This document shows, piece by piece, positions 1 to 6,944 of a stretch of DNA of 12,590 bases. The translations under genes and the position numbers were made by a program. The stretch spans positions 1-12,590 of the forward strand of contig CALBLM010000188.1 of the NCBI GenBank assembly GCA_937895695.1, given 5' to 3'. The notes beneath the pieces were generated by a model. It saw only the letters and a program-made list of their open reading frames with translations. It was not told the DNA's origin and did not search any database. The first letter of the stretch is position 1. Each line of letters opens with the position of its first letter. This stretch comes from an uncultured Megasphaera sp. Lineage in GTDB: Bacteria; Bacillota; Negativicutes; Veillonellales; Megasphaeraceae.

Positions 1-281
1 CATAAAGCAGCAGTGAGCTTTACGTCACCGCTACCCATGCCGTCAGGATAGTATCGGTACGCAATTCCTAAAAAAGCAGCAATGATGATTCCTAGCCAAT
101 AGTTCGGTTGAAATAATCCAGCTAACCATCCTATGCCATTACTTACAGCTACCATACCTACTGCCGTATCAGGTATCCAATACCAAGATATATCCGTATA
201 GACAATAAGCACTGTGCAAAGCATCAGACTTCCTAGCCAAATGTAGTATAAACAACCCATCTCCTGTACTGTTTCCATCAT
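1..281 (-). CDS. Type IV prepilin peptidase (A24 family), partial, N-terminally short
   Basis: Inner-membrane aspartyl protease that removes the leader peptide from type IV prepilins. The 93 codons visible start inside the window and the 3' end lies beyond the left edge. Seen: a hydrophobic segment from about residue 11 leads to the first catalytic aspartate, D30 in YTDISWYWIPD. The second family signature, GMGSGDVKL, has GxGD with D86. The start at 281 has AAAGGAG on the minus strand five bases upstream. An alternative ATG at 296 is directly preceded by an in-frame TAA, so no longer N-terminus is possible. Typical PilD proteins carry about 100 residues before D30, with a CxxC...CxxC zinc site and N-methyltransferase activity. 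That part is absent, giving the compact architecture of TadV/CpaA-like peptidases. It is the last visible gene of the pilus operon, 33 bases after the prepilin gene. Confidence 0.88.
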   Translation of the reverse strand, partial: MMETVQEMGCLYYIWLGSLMLCTVLIVYTDISWYWIPDTAVGMVAVSNGIGWLAGLFQPNYWLGIIIAAFLGIAYRYYPDGMGSGDVKLTAAL

Positions 282-314
282 TGCCGCTCCTTTCATTTAA
301 TAGGAAATATCTTA

Positions 315-722
315 TTATTTTTGTTTTTCGGTCTTCTGAGACGTCGAATCATATGTAATACCTTCATACGTACCAGAAACCACGCCTTCTGCATCAATAG
401 TATATAAAGAATCATCAGGAAGCTTTGGTTCTGCCTGTAAATACTGTTTGTCCTTGGTTTTTGTCGCTAATTCAGCAACCGTGGTCGGATACTTGCCATT
501 ATCAATTTCGTATAAAGCAGCTGCATTACTGATAACATGCAAATCTGCTTGAATCTTAGCAACTTTGGCTTGTTTACTTGCCGACGTAAATCGTGGCACA
601 GCCATGGAACTGAGAATTAAAATTATGCTAACAACAATCAGCATTTCCAATAACGTAAATCCATTTCGTTTTTTCTTATTATCTTTTTTTAAAAACTGCA
701 TCCGTCGCATTACATTCATCAT
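315..722 (-). CDS. Type IV prepilin / GspG-like (pseudo)pilin
   Basis: Pilin subunit precursor of 135 residues. It has a positively charged 21-residue leader (several Lys/Arg) ending in NG, then the class III signal FTLLEMLIVVSIILILSS. Cleavage is expected between G21 and F22, and the conserved Glu is at mature position 5. The hydrophobic N-terminal helix (about residues 22-45) serves as membrane anchor and filament core. The following region, including YEIDNGKYPTTVAEL, resembles the conserved stretch of GspG/ComGC-type pilins. The protein has no cysteine, so no pilin disulfide is possible. The start at 722 has AAAGGAG seven bases upstream, and the second ATG (719) is equally usable. The gene sits 21 bases after pilC and next to the peptidase expected to process it. 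Major versus minor pilin cannot be decided from this window. Confidence 0.88.
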   Translation of the reverse strand: MMNVMRRMQFLKKDNKKKRNGFTLLEMLIVVSIILILSSMAVPRFTSASKQAKVAKIQADLHVISNAAALYEIDNGKYPTTVAELATKTKDKQYLQAEPKLPDDSLYTIDAEGVVSGTYEGITYDSTSQKTEKQK

Positions 723-743
723 GTATCTGCTCCTTTCTTCAAT

Positions 744-1940
744 TTACTCAACAATACTCGTTGCCATATCAAATAATGGCAATAATAAACAAAGTACCAA
801 TACACCGATTCCTATACCGGCAACAAGTAGTACAGCTGGTCCCATACATTGCTGCATCACTGCTACACGACGTTCTAAACGCCACCGATAATACGCCGCA
901 ATCGACATTAGGTTTTCTTCGTACCGGCCTGTCATTTCACTAACTTGCAGCATAGTCTCTATGTAAGGGGTACCAAATCCCCCTTGCCGTACAGCCAAAC
1001 TAAATGCGGTTCCATTTTCCAACCGATATCCGGTTCTTTTCATGCACTGACGAAACCAGCGCGAAGGAATCATTTTTGCTGTATCCTGCATCGCTTGAAG
1101 CAACGGAATACCACTACCCAATTGAATAGCCAATACCTGGCTGAATCGCTGCCAACACACCATCAACCACCAAGACCGTATCCAAGAAATTCGCAATAGT
1201 ATTTCTTCCATTTTAAGTTCCCATGACGGATATCTATATAGCAACGGAATACCTACTATCACGAATACAATACATACCGCAATACACCAACTATATGCTC
1301 GTATACTGCTAGCTGCATGCAATAAATATTGCGTAGGCGGCGGCAAAGGCAGTGCCATCTGCACAAACATAGATTCAAAAACAGGTAAAATAAACCATAC
1401 AGCTCCTATACATAAACTAAATGTACACACAATCAGGAAAATAGGATACGCTAACGAACTGAACAGCATTTGCCGTTGTTTTTGCGCGTATTCATAATAT
1501 TCACTTAACAGAAGAAGAATTTCTTCCAGCTGCCCTCCTTGTTCACCAGCCTGTACCATTTGACAGGCCAGAACAGGAAACAACATCGTTTGTTCCATCG
1601 ACACTGCAAGCGATGCACCGCGTTCCATGGATACAGCTGCCCGTTCCATACGCAGCCGTTTGCTTCGAGGTTGTATATCCTGTAATAAAAGCCGCCAAGC
1701 ATCTATAAAAGGAATCCCTGTATGAATCATCGTATGCAACTGGCGAAATAAAAATGACAGCATCGTATACGACAATGCAGAAGATCGTTTCCACCGAAAC
1801 GTTATTTTCTCATTGATAGCAATCAGTTTCCAAGAACGTTGTCTGGCGAGTTCTCGTATCGTATCTTCCTGTTGTGCTTTAATTTCATACTTCCGAATCT
1901 GTCCATTTCTATCTTGAATTTGAATGCTAAATGTCTTCAT
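744..1940 (-). CDS. pilC: Type IV pilus inner-membrane platform protein PilC (GspF family)
   Basis: Polytopic inner-membrane protein that couples the motor ATPases to pilin insertion and removal. At 398 residues it is the usual length for PilC/GspF. It shows two T2SF repeats, about residues 58-185 and 262-390. The first holds GEQGGQLEEIL (132-142) and the second the related VSEMTGRYEENL (333-344), the conserved segment of each repeat. Hydrophobic segments lie at about 165-190, 215-235 and 367-390, fitting the three-TM topology. The start ATG overlaps the stop of the upstream ATPase gene as ATGA (1937-1940) and has AGGAGG five bases upstream, so translation is probably coupled but can also initiate independently. 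Confidence 0.93.
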   Translation of the reverse strand: MKTFSIQIQDRNGQIRKYEIKAQQEDTIRELARQRSWKLIAINEKITFRWKRSSALSYTMLSFLFRQLHTMIHTGIPFIDAWRLLLQDIQPRSKRLRMERAAVSMERGASLAVSMEQTMLFPVLACQMVQAGEQGGQLEEILLLLSEYYEYAQKQRQMLFSSLAYPIFLIVCTFSLCIGAVWFILPVFESMFVQMALPLPPPTQYLLHAASSIRAYSWCIAVCIVFVIVGIPLLYRYPSWELKMEEILLRISWIRSWWLMVCWQRFSQVLAIQLGSGIPLLQAMQDTAKMIPSRWFRQCMKRTGYRLENGTAFSLAVRQGGFGTPYIETMLQVSEMTGRYEENLMSIAAYYRWRLERRVAVMQQCMGPAVLLVAGIGIGVLVLCLLLPLFDMATSIVE

Positions 1941-2902
1941 ATCTTCCTCCTGTATACCTGCCAGGATTGTTCCATGGTTCTCATCCCCATTGCCGTATGC
2001 GTCTGCATTATCGTTGGTAGTTGATGTTCTTTGCCATTCCGTATTAGTTGTGCTACTGCCGGCGTATGCAAGATGATTTCACGTATAATATGCATTTGTC
2101 CTTCTTGATAATAGGGCTGTTGCGCCAAAATTCCTTGTAGTATGAAAGCTAAACGGCAACGAATTTCATCTTGTTCTGTACCCGCATACGCTCCGGTCAA
2201 ACGGCGTACAGCTTGTACTGCTGTTGGTGTATGTAAGGTAGAAAAAACAAGATGACCCGTTTCAGCTGCTGTTATAGCCGCATCCATCGTTTCTCGATCC
2301 CGCATTTCGCCAATAAGCAGTATATCTGGATCTTGCCGCAATGCTTCCTTTATTCCCGCTGCAAACGAAGGGAAATGAACACCAAGTTCACGCTGGCTAA
2401 TTAATGCCTTTTTCCCAGAAACGACATACTCAATTGGATCTTCTAATGTAATAATATGATGCGCCCGCATCCGATTTATATGTTGTAAAATTCGCCATAA
2501 TGTCGTCGTTTTACCGCTTCCTGTAGGTCCGCAACACAATACCAGTCCTGAAGAAAGCTGGGCCAGCTGCTGCAATAATAGGCTATCCCTATCTTCAGGC
2601 AGCGTGTCCAACGGATATAACAATCGTATAACAGCATGTATACCGGCAAACTCTTTACTAACCTGCAATCGACAACGAATCTGTTGATGCGAAAATCCGA
2701 ATGAAGAAGATTCCCCCATCTGTTCGCTCCAACCTATTTTCAACAACAAGCGGCGTATTTCATCTGCATCCAAAACCATATTACCCCATGAATATAAGTC
2801 ACCAGCTGCCCGCAGAAACAGACATCGCCCTTCTTGCAAATGAATATCGGAAGCTCTAGTGCTGACAGCAGCAGCAAATATTCTATGCCAGTTCATCAGC
2901 AT
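1937..2902 (-). CDS. pilT: PilT-like pilus retraction ATPase
   Basis: Hexameric cytoplasmic motor that depolymerises the pilus. The 321 residues carry ASDIHL (17-22), Walker A GPTGSGKTT (125-133), the Asp box TLEDPIEY (152-159), Walker B ILLIGEMRDRET (194-205) and the His box HLVFSTLHT (217-225). GEMRD in Walker B and the C-terminal AVAQLIRNGKEHQL (282-295), matching the AIRNLIRE region of PilT, argue for a retraction motor rather than a second PilB. There is no tetracysteine zinc site. It is slightly short for PilT (often about 340-370). The start is either ATG 2902 (7-base overlap with pilB) or ATG 2896 in a TGATG stop/start overlap. The only Shine-Dalgarno-like AGG is better spaced for 2896. 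Either way translation appears coupled to pilB. Confidence 0.88.
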   Translation of the reverse strand: MLMNWHRIFAAAVSTRASDIHLQEGRCLFLRAAGDLYSWGNMVLDADEIRRLLLKIGWSEQMGESSSFGFSHQQIRCRLQVSKEFAGIHAVIRLLYPLDTLPEDRDSLLLQQLAQLSSGLVLCCGPTGSGKTTTLWRILQHINRMRAHHIITLEDPIEYVVSGKKALISQRELGVHFPSFAAGIKEALRQDPDILLIGEMRDRETMDAAITAAETGHLVFSTLHTPTAVQAVRRLTGAYAGTEQDEIRCRLAFILQGILAQQPYYQEGQMHIIREIILHTPAVAQLIRNGKEHQLPTIMQTHTAMGMRTMEQSWQVYRRKI

Positions 2903-4053
2903 ATACCTGCATCATAAATACGATGTATTTCGTTTGTATCCGTTACCCCTTTTCGCAAAGCTGCTGCAATCACTGTTTCCATCAAAATCGCTCCATCTTC
3001 ACGTACTGCTTGTTCTAGTTCTTCTCCCTGCCATCCTTTCCGAATCATTTGTTTTACACGGGTACCCACCGGAATAATTTCACAGATACTGAATCGGCCA
3101 ACATAGCCACTATAATAGCATGCTTCACAACCAGAATATTGTCTACCTACTGCACCCATATCGTTCATCTTATGCTGATGGCAAGAAGGACATACTCTTC
3201 TTGCCAATCGCTGCGAAGACATTCCTAAAAGAGCATCTGCAATCAAATATGGTTCCACACCCATATCCATCAATCGCGTCGGTACATCTACTGCACGAGA
3301 TGCATGAATCGTGCTAAATACAACATGACCTGTCAAGGCAGCTCGTACAGCCATTCTAGCTGTTTCGGCATCTCTAATTTCTCCAATAACCAGTACATCT
3401 GGGTCTTGCCTAAGTAATGCCCGCAGGCCATTTTGGAAAGCCAATCCCTGCTTAATTTGAATTTGACTTTGACACAATCCATTCACTTTGTATTCTACCG
3501 GATCTTCTAGCGTAGCAATGCTAATTGCATCGTGCTGCAATTCCCGTAACGCAGCATACATTGTCGTTGATTTTCCACTGCCCGTTGGTCCGCTGTATAC
3601 AAACAATCCTTGGCTGCACTGTGTAAGACGCCGCAGCATGGTTACAACTGATGTCTCCATCCCCAATGCATCCAATTCCAGTGACACACCGCCTGTATCC
3701 AACAGCCGAATAACAGTCTTTTCACCGCGTATTGTAGGCATTGTGCTGACTCGCATGTCTACATGGCGTGTACTCGTTTCCTGCCATACAAAATGTCCAT
3801 CTTGAGGAAGCCGTTTGTTGGCAATATCCAATTTTGCCATAATTTTAATACGCGCAGTCAATGTGTCTAATTTTTCCTTTCCCAATATTGCAGCCGTTAC
3901 CAATACGCCATCGCGCCGCATACGAATACGCACATTGTCATCTAATGGTTCTACATGAATATCACTGCTTTTGGAATCCACTGCATACTGTATCATCGTA
4001 TGAACCATTTCCCGTGCCGTGCCGTAAAGCATAATACGCTGCTGTATCCCCAT
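2896..4053 (-). CDS. pilB: PilB/GspE-type pilus assembly ATPase (short form)
   Basis: Cytoplasmic motor that drives pilus extension. From ATG 4053 it has 385 residues: SSDIHVEPL (29-37), Walker A GPTGSGKST (155-163), Asp box TLEDPVEY (181-188), Walker B VLVIGEIRDAET (220-231) and the His box around GHVVFSTIH (242-250). Two CxxC pairs (C288/C291 and C309/C312) form the zinc site typical of PilB/GspE. The N-terminal MshEN/GspE_N domain of full-length PilB (about 560 residues) is missing, so the size is closer to ComGA of competence pili. The start at 4053 is preferred over the longer in-frame ATG at 4125: AGGAGG lies nine bases before it, and the upstream 24 residues do not look like family sequence and would span the proposed promoter. 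It is the first gene of the operon. Confidence 0.92.
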   Translation of the reverse strand: MGIQQRIMLYGTAREMVHTMIQYAVDSKSSDIHVEPLDDNVRIRMRRDGVLVTAAILGKEKLDTLTARIKIMAKLDIANKRLPQDGHFVWQETSTRHVDMRVSTMPTIRGEKTVIRLLDTGGVSLELDALGMETSVVTMLRRLTQCSQGLFVYSGPTGSGKSTTMYAALRELQHDAISIATLEDPVEYKVNGLCQSQIQIKQGLAFQNGLRALLRQDPDVLVIGEIRDAETARMAVRAALTGHVVFSTIHASRAVDVPTRLMDMGVEPYLIADALLGMSSQRLARRVCPSCHQHKMNDMGAVGRQYSGCEACYYSGYVGRFSICEIIPVGTRVKQMIRKGWQGEELEQAVREDGAILMETVIAAALRKGVTDTNEIHRIYDAGIC

Positions 4054-4062
4054 ATCATTGCT

Positions 4063-4068
4063 CCTCCT
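4063..4068 (-). promoter_or_regulatory. Ribosome binding site deciding the pilB start
   Basis: A full AGGAGG on the minus strand, nine bases before ATG 4053. It supports the 385-residue PilB over the version starting at 4125. Confidence 0.75.
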
Positions 4069-4083
4069 TTCTTCTTTACTGCC

Positions 4084-4089
4084 ATCATA
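4084..4089 (-). promoter_or_regulatory. Candidate extended -10 of the pilus operon promoter
   Basis: The minus strand reads TGCTATGAT, an extended -10 (TGn plus TATGAT). The place for a -35 at 17-base spacing (4107-4112) is AAAAAA on this strand, with no resemblance to TTGACA. Transcription would start near 4077, giving a leader of about 24 bases to ATG 4053. The missing -35, together with the repeats immediately upstream, suggests that an activator is needed. This is inferred from sequence only. Confidence 0.45.
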
Positions 4090-4115
4090 GCATATAATAA
4101 CGAATGTTTTTTTAA

Positions 4116-4203
4116 TTCTAATCAAATTTTAAACTACGTACACCTATTTCTAATCTAATTTTAATTTTCTGTTCATTTATCTCTTGTATTTTCTAATAAT
4201 TTT
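4116..4203. repeat. Three phased TTCTAAT-AATTTT direct repeats
   Basis: Copy 1 (4116-4132) and copy 2 (4148-4164) match at 16 of 17 bases, TTCTAATCAAATTTTAA versus TTCTAATCTAATTTTAA. Copy 3 (4191-4203) is TTCTAATAATTTT, the same core with two bases missing. Start-to-start distances are 32 and 43 bases, close to three and four helical turns, so all would face the same side of the DNA. Copies 1 and 2 centre about 47 and 79 bases upstream of the predicted pilus transcription start. They may be binding sites for a regulator of the pilus operon. The region is very AT-rich, so chance similarity is possible. Confidence 0.4.
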
Positions 4204-4222
4204 CTGTATATGACGGATTTTG

Positions 4223-4246
4223 GCTGAATATACTCATTTTTTCAGC
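4223..4246. repeat. Inverted repeat upstream of the helicase gene
   Basis: GCTGAA (4223-4228) and TTCAGC (4241-4246) form perfect 6-bp arms separated by 12 bases. The dyad lies just upstream of the likely -10 of the helicase gene, where an operator would sit. It lacks a run of T that would mark a terminator in either direction. It does not resemble the LexA boxes I know from Firmicutes. Confidence 0.25.
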
Positions 4247-4251
4247 TATTC

Positions 4252-4262
4252 TATGATATGAT
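4252..4262 (+). promoter_or_regulatory. Weak candidate -10 for the helicase gene
   Basis: Two overlapping TATGAT hexamers (4252-4257 and 4257-4262) lie 30-40 bases before the start codon at 4293. No convincing -35 is visible at 16-18 bases upstream of either. Confidence 0.25.
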
Positions 4263-4292
4263 TAACAATAATAAACGCAAGGAGATGGACTA

Positions 4293-6944
4293 ATGAATCC
4301 TATACTGCTACAAGGATTAAACGCACAACAACAAACTGTCGTAACGGATCTGACACATCATATATTACTCAGTGCGCCAGCCGGTACTGGAAAAACCAGT
4401 GTACTGGCCCGCCGCATTGCCGTTATTTTAGATACCCACGCAGCCACCGCTTCCCAACTGCTGTGTCTGACATTTACCAATCGAGCTTGTAAAGAACTCA
4501 AACATAAAATCATTGACATGACGCACGAAAAAGGTCTTGATGTCGTCGTCAAGACCATTCACAGTTTCTGTTATTCGTTAATTAAAGAAGAGGGAAAATC
4601 TTCGTCCGATGCCTATATGGACTGCATTGTATATGATGATGAAGACTGCAAACAAATAATTAACGATATCCTAATGCAGCATTCCCTAACGCTATCTGGT
4701 CAGCATCGTTTACAAACATTACAAAATTTTATTGAAATCATAAAAAAATATAATATTCTTCATACTGCCAATTCACAGAATCTATCGTATGAAAAGACCG
4801 TTGCTTCTTTTTTACACGATGATGCCGCTGTCCGTACGCTCTGTACTACGTATAATCATTCCGTCGACAGTGATCTAGAACAATGGCTTACAATCCATGG
4901 ACTTCAAGTATTTCAGTACTATGAACAAATGCTTCATGACAACCACGCGTTTGACTTTGCTGACCTGATTACGTCGGCCTATCGTTTGTTGTGCAATGCC
5001 GATATATGCCGTCGCTGGCAGAAACGGTTTCGTTATATCGCGATTGATGAAATGCAAGACACGAGCGAACTAGAATATAAACTGTTGTCACTGCTTTTCC
5101 CTGGCCGGATTATTTTATTATGCGGTGATTATTTTCAAACAATATACGAATGGCGTGGATCGTATCCTGATTTAATTTTACGTCAATTTACGGCTGATTA
5201 TTCGCCACGCTGTATTTCTTTTACTATCAATTATCGTTCTACACCGCTATTGTTAAAAGCTTCTGCCGCCTATTTATCTCATGTATTCGGCGCGACCGTT
5301 CGTCAATTCTATCCCTCAGCCAGCGTCGCTGCCTCTAATGAACAAGATATTCCTATTGTCGTAAAGGAATGCTCCCATTTTATGGACGAAGCCCGTTGGA
5401 TTTTCAGCGAAATTGCCAAATTGCCTCCTCAAGAACAAACCAAAGCTTGTATTATGACACGAACCAACCGATATAACAAAGAAATATGGAACGGTGTTCG
5501 TTCTCATAATGAACGGCTTCCTTTAGAAAACCGAGTACCCTTTACCATGATTGACCAATTTCAATTATTTAAACGGCAGGAATGTAAAGATGTCATTGCG
5601 TTTTTGCGCTTATTTCTTAACAAACATGATTCTCTTAGCTTAAAACGTATTGTCAAGCGATTTGCCAAGCGAATTGGGCCACGCACCTTAGCAACGATTG
5701 AAAGCCCTTCATATCGCAATCTCGGCATCAGCCTTTGTGATTTTGTAGATCCAGAAACGGCTATATGGAATGATCCATTTGGGCATTTACTATCTGCCTT
5801 ATCACAGGAACAGGTTGTCGTATTCGATGTAGAAAGCACAGGCACTCATACAACACATGATGAAATTATCCAAATTGCTGCCATTCGCTTGGATAGGCGA
5901 GGTTTTGTTAAAGAACGCTTTATGACCTATGTCCATGCCAGTCGCAGCGTTGGAGATTCGTATTATATTCATCACATTAGTGACGCCAAACTTCAAGAAC
6001 AAGGGATTCCTCCTCAAGAAGCATTACCTGCTTTTTTGCAATTTGCCAACAATTCTGTGATCGTCGGACATAATGTAACATATGATTTACAAATCCTTCA
6101 TAGTGAACTGAGTCGTCTGCACCAACCACCACTTAAAGAGGTTTCCTATTACGATACGCTAGATATATTTCGTCGGTTTTATCCCAATTTATGCAACCAT
6201 ACCTTGCGTTTTCTCAGTGAGTATTTTTCTATAGAAGATAAACCCAGCCATGATGCTTTCGATGATATTATGGCAACAGCAGCCTTGCTGCGATATGTCC
6301 TTCAAACACATATCATACCAGAAACTCCACAGCGACGCGCCTATATAGCAATGTATTCGTCTTTATTTTCCCCTATCCGCAAAACCATACAGGAGCTGCG
6401 TATGCTAACGTATGAAAAGCGACCTTGCGATATGATTACCCAAGTGATGCTGCAAGGTGGAGTCAAAGCCTATTATACGTCCCAGCAAGAAAAACAAGCC
6501 CTATCAGGGCAGCCTATCAATCGCATTGATAATATCCGTAAGTTATATAGACTGGCGCAAGAACTCGATACGCGTCCCCGACAAGATGCTCGTGATGCGT
6601 TGACAGATTTTTTACAACTTACGTCATTATCCAATAGCGAATTAGATAGTTTGCTCGCCAAAAAGCCCCAAATCCCGATTATTACGATTCATCAGGCTAA
6701 GGGGCTGGAGTTTGATTATGTTTTTTTAGCATGTCTGCAAGAAGGAACATTTCCCTTATCACGAACCATATCCCAGCATGAATTGGATGAAGAAAAACGG
6801 TTATTTTATGTCGCCATGACCCGTGCAAAAAAAAGATTATATCTGAGCTGGCATCGTAACGAAGGAAACCATATCTGCCAGCCAAGCCAGTTTATCGCAG
6901 CTATTCCATCACAATATAAAACGGAAATACCTGTGACTAAATAA
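4293..6944 (+). CDS. UvrD/PcrA-like SF1 helicase with DEDDh exonuclease domain inserted in 2B
   Basis: Predicted 3'-5' DNA translocase fused internally to a 3'-5' exonuclease, 883 residues. Helicase motifs in order: Q motif NAQQQ (10-14), motif I APAGTGKTS (28-36), Ia LTFTNRA (59-65), motif II IDEMQDTS (251-258), III GDYFQTIYEWRGS (278-290), IV TINYRST (311-317), V TIHQAKGLEFDYVFL (798-812), VI YVAMTRAKKRLYL (839-851). Between IV and V the start of a PcrA-like 2B domain (about 460-470) is interrupted at about 505-670 by a DnaQ/PolC-type exonuclease. Its elements are FDVES with D512 and E514, GHNVTYD with D598, and H653/D658 in SHDAFDD, so all catalytic residues are present. 2B-like sequence resumes afterwards (RIDNIRKL, 744-751). 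The start has AAGGAG eight bases upstream. No partner gene is adjacent on this strand. The target pathway is unknown; repair or processing of single-stranded DNA is plausible. Confidence 0.9.
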   Translation: MNPILLQGLNAQQQTVVTDLTHHILLSAPAGTGKTSVLARRIAVILDTHAATASQLLCLTFTNRACKELKHKIIDMTHEKGLDVVVKTIHSFCYSLIKEEGKSSSDAYMDCIVYDDEDCKQIINDILMQHSLTLSGQHRLQTLQNFIEIIKKYNILHTANSQNLSYEKTVASFLHDDAAVRTLCTTYNHSVDSDLEQWLTIHGLQVFQYYEQMLHDNHAFDFADLITSAYRLLCNADICRRWQKRFRYIAIDEMQDTSELEYKLLSLLFPGRIILLCGDYFQTIYEWRGSYPDLILRQFTADYSPRCISFTINYRSTPLLLKASAAYLSHVFGATVRQFYPSASVAASNEQDIPIVVKECSHFMDEARWIFSEIAKLPPQEQTKACIMTRTNRYNKEIWNGVRSHNERLPLENRVPFTMIDQFQLFKRQECKDVIAFLRLFLNKHDSLSLKRIVKRFAKRIGPRTLATIESPSYRNLGISLCDFVDPETAIWNDPFGHLLSALSQEQVVVFDVESTGTHTTHDEIIQIAAIRLDRRGFVKERFMTYVHASRSVGDSYYIHHISDAKLQEQGIPPQEALPAFLQFANNSVIVGHNVTYDLQILHSELSRLHQPPLKEVSYYDTLDIFRRFYPNLCNHTLRFLSEYFSIEDKPSHDAFDDIMATAALLRYVLQTHIIPETPQRRAYIAMYSSLFSPIRKTIQELRMLTYEKRPCDMITQVMLQGGVKAYYTSQQEKQALSGQPINRIDNIRKLYRLAQELDTRPRQDARDALTDFLQLTSLSNSELDSLLAKKPQIPIITIHQAKGLEFDYVFLACLQEGTFPLSRTISQHELDEEKRLFYVAMTRAKKRLYLSWHRNEGNHICQPSQFIAAIPSQYKTEIPVTK

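Noticed and set aside
565..891. Plus-strand open frames over the pilus genes, and other long antisense frames throughout the window.
   Set aside because: They lie antisense to genes with clear family motifs, lack ribosome sites, and their products show no recognisable domains.
744..2902. Type II secretion system instead of type IV pilus.
   Set aside because: GspF/GspE/GspG resemble the pilus proteins, but a PilT-type retraction ATPase with GEMRD and the LIRNGKEHQ region is a pilus feature. The remaining genes that would confirm this lie left of the window.
4054..4125. Longer PilB start at ATG 4125, adding 24 residues.
   Set aside because: The extra segment spans the extended -10 and the AGGAGG ribosome site and does not resemble the start of PilB/GspE proteins. 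ATG 4053 has the better signal.
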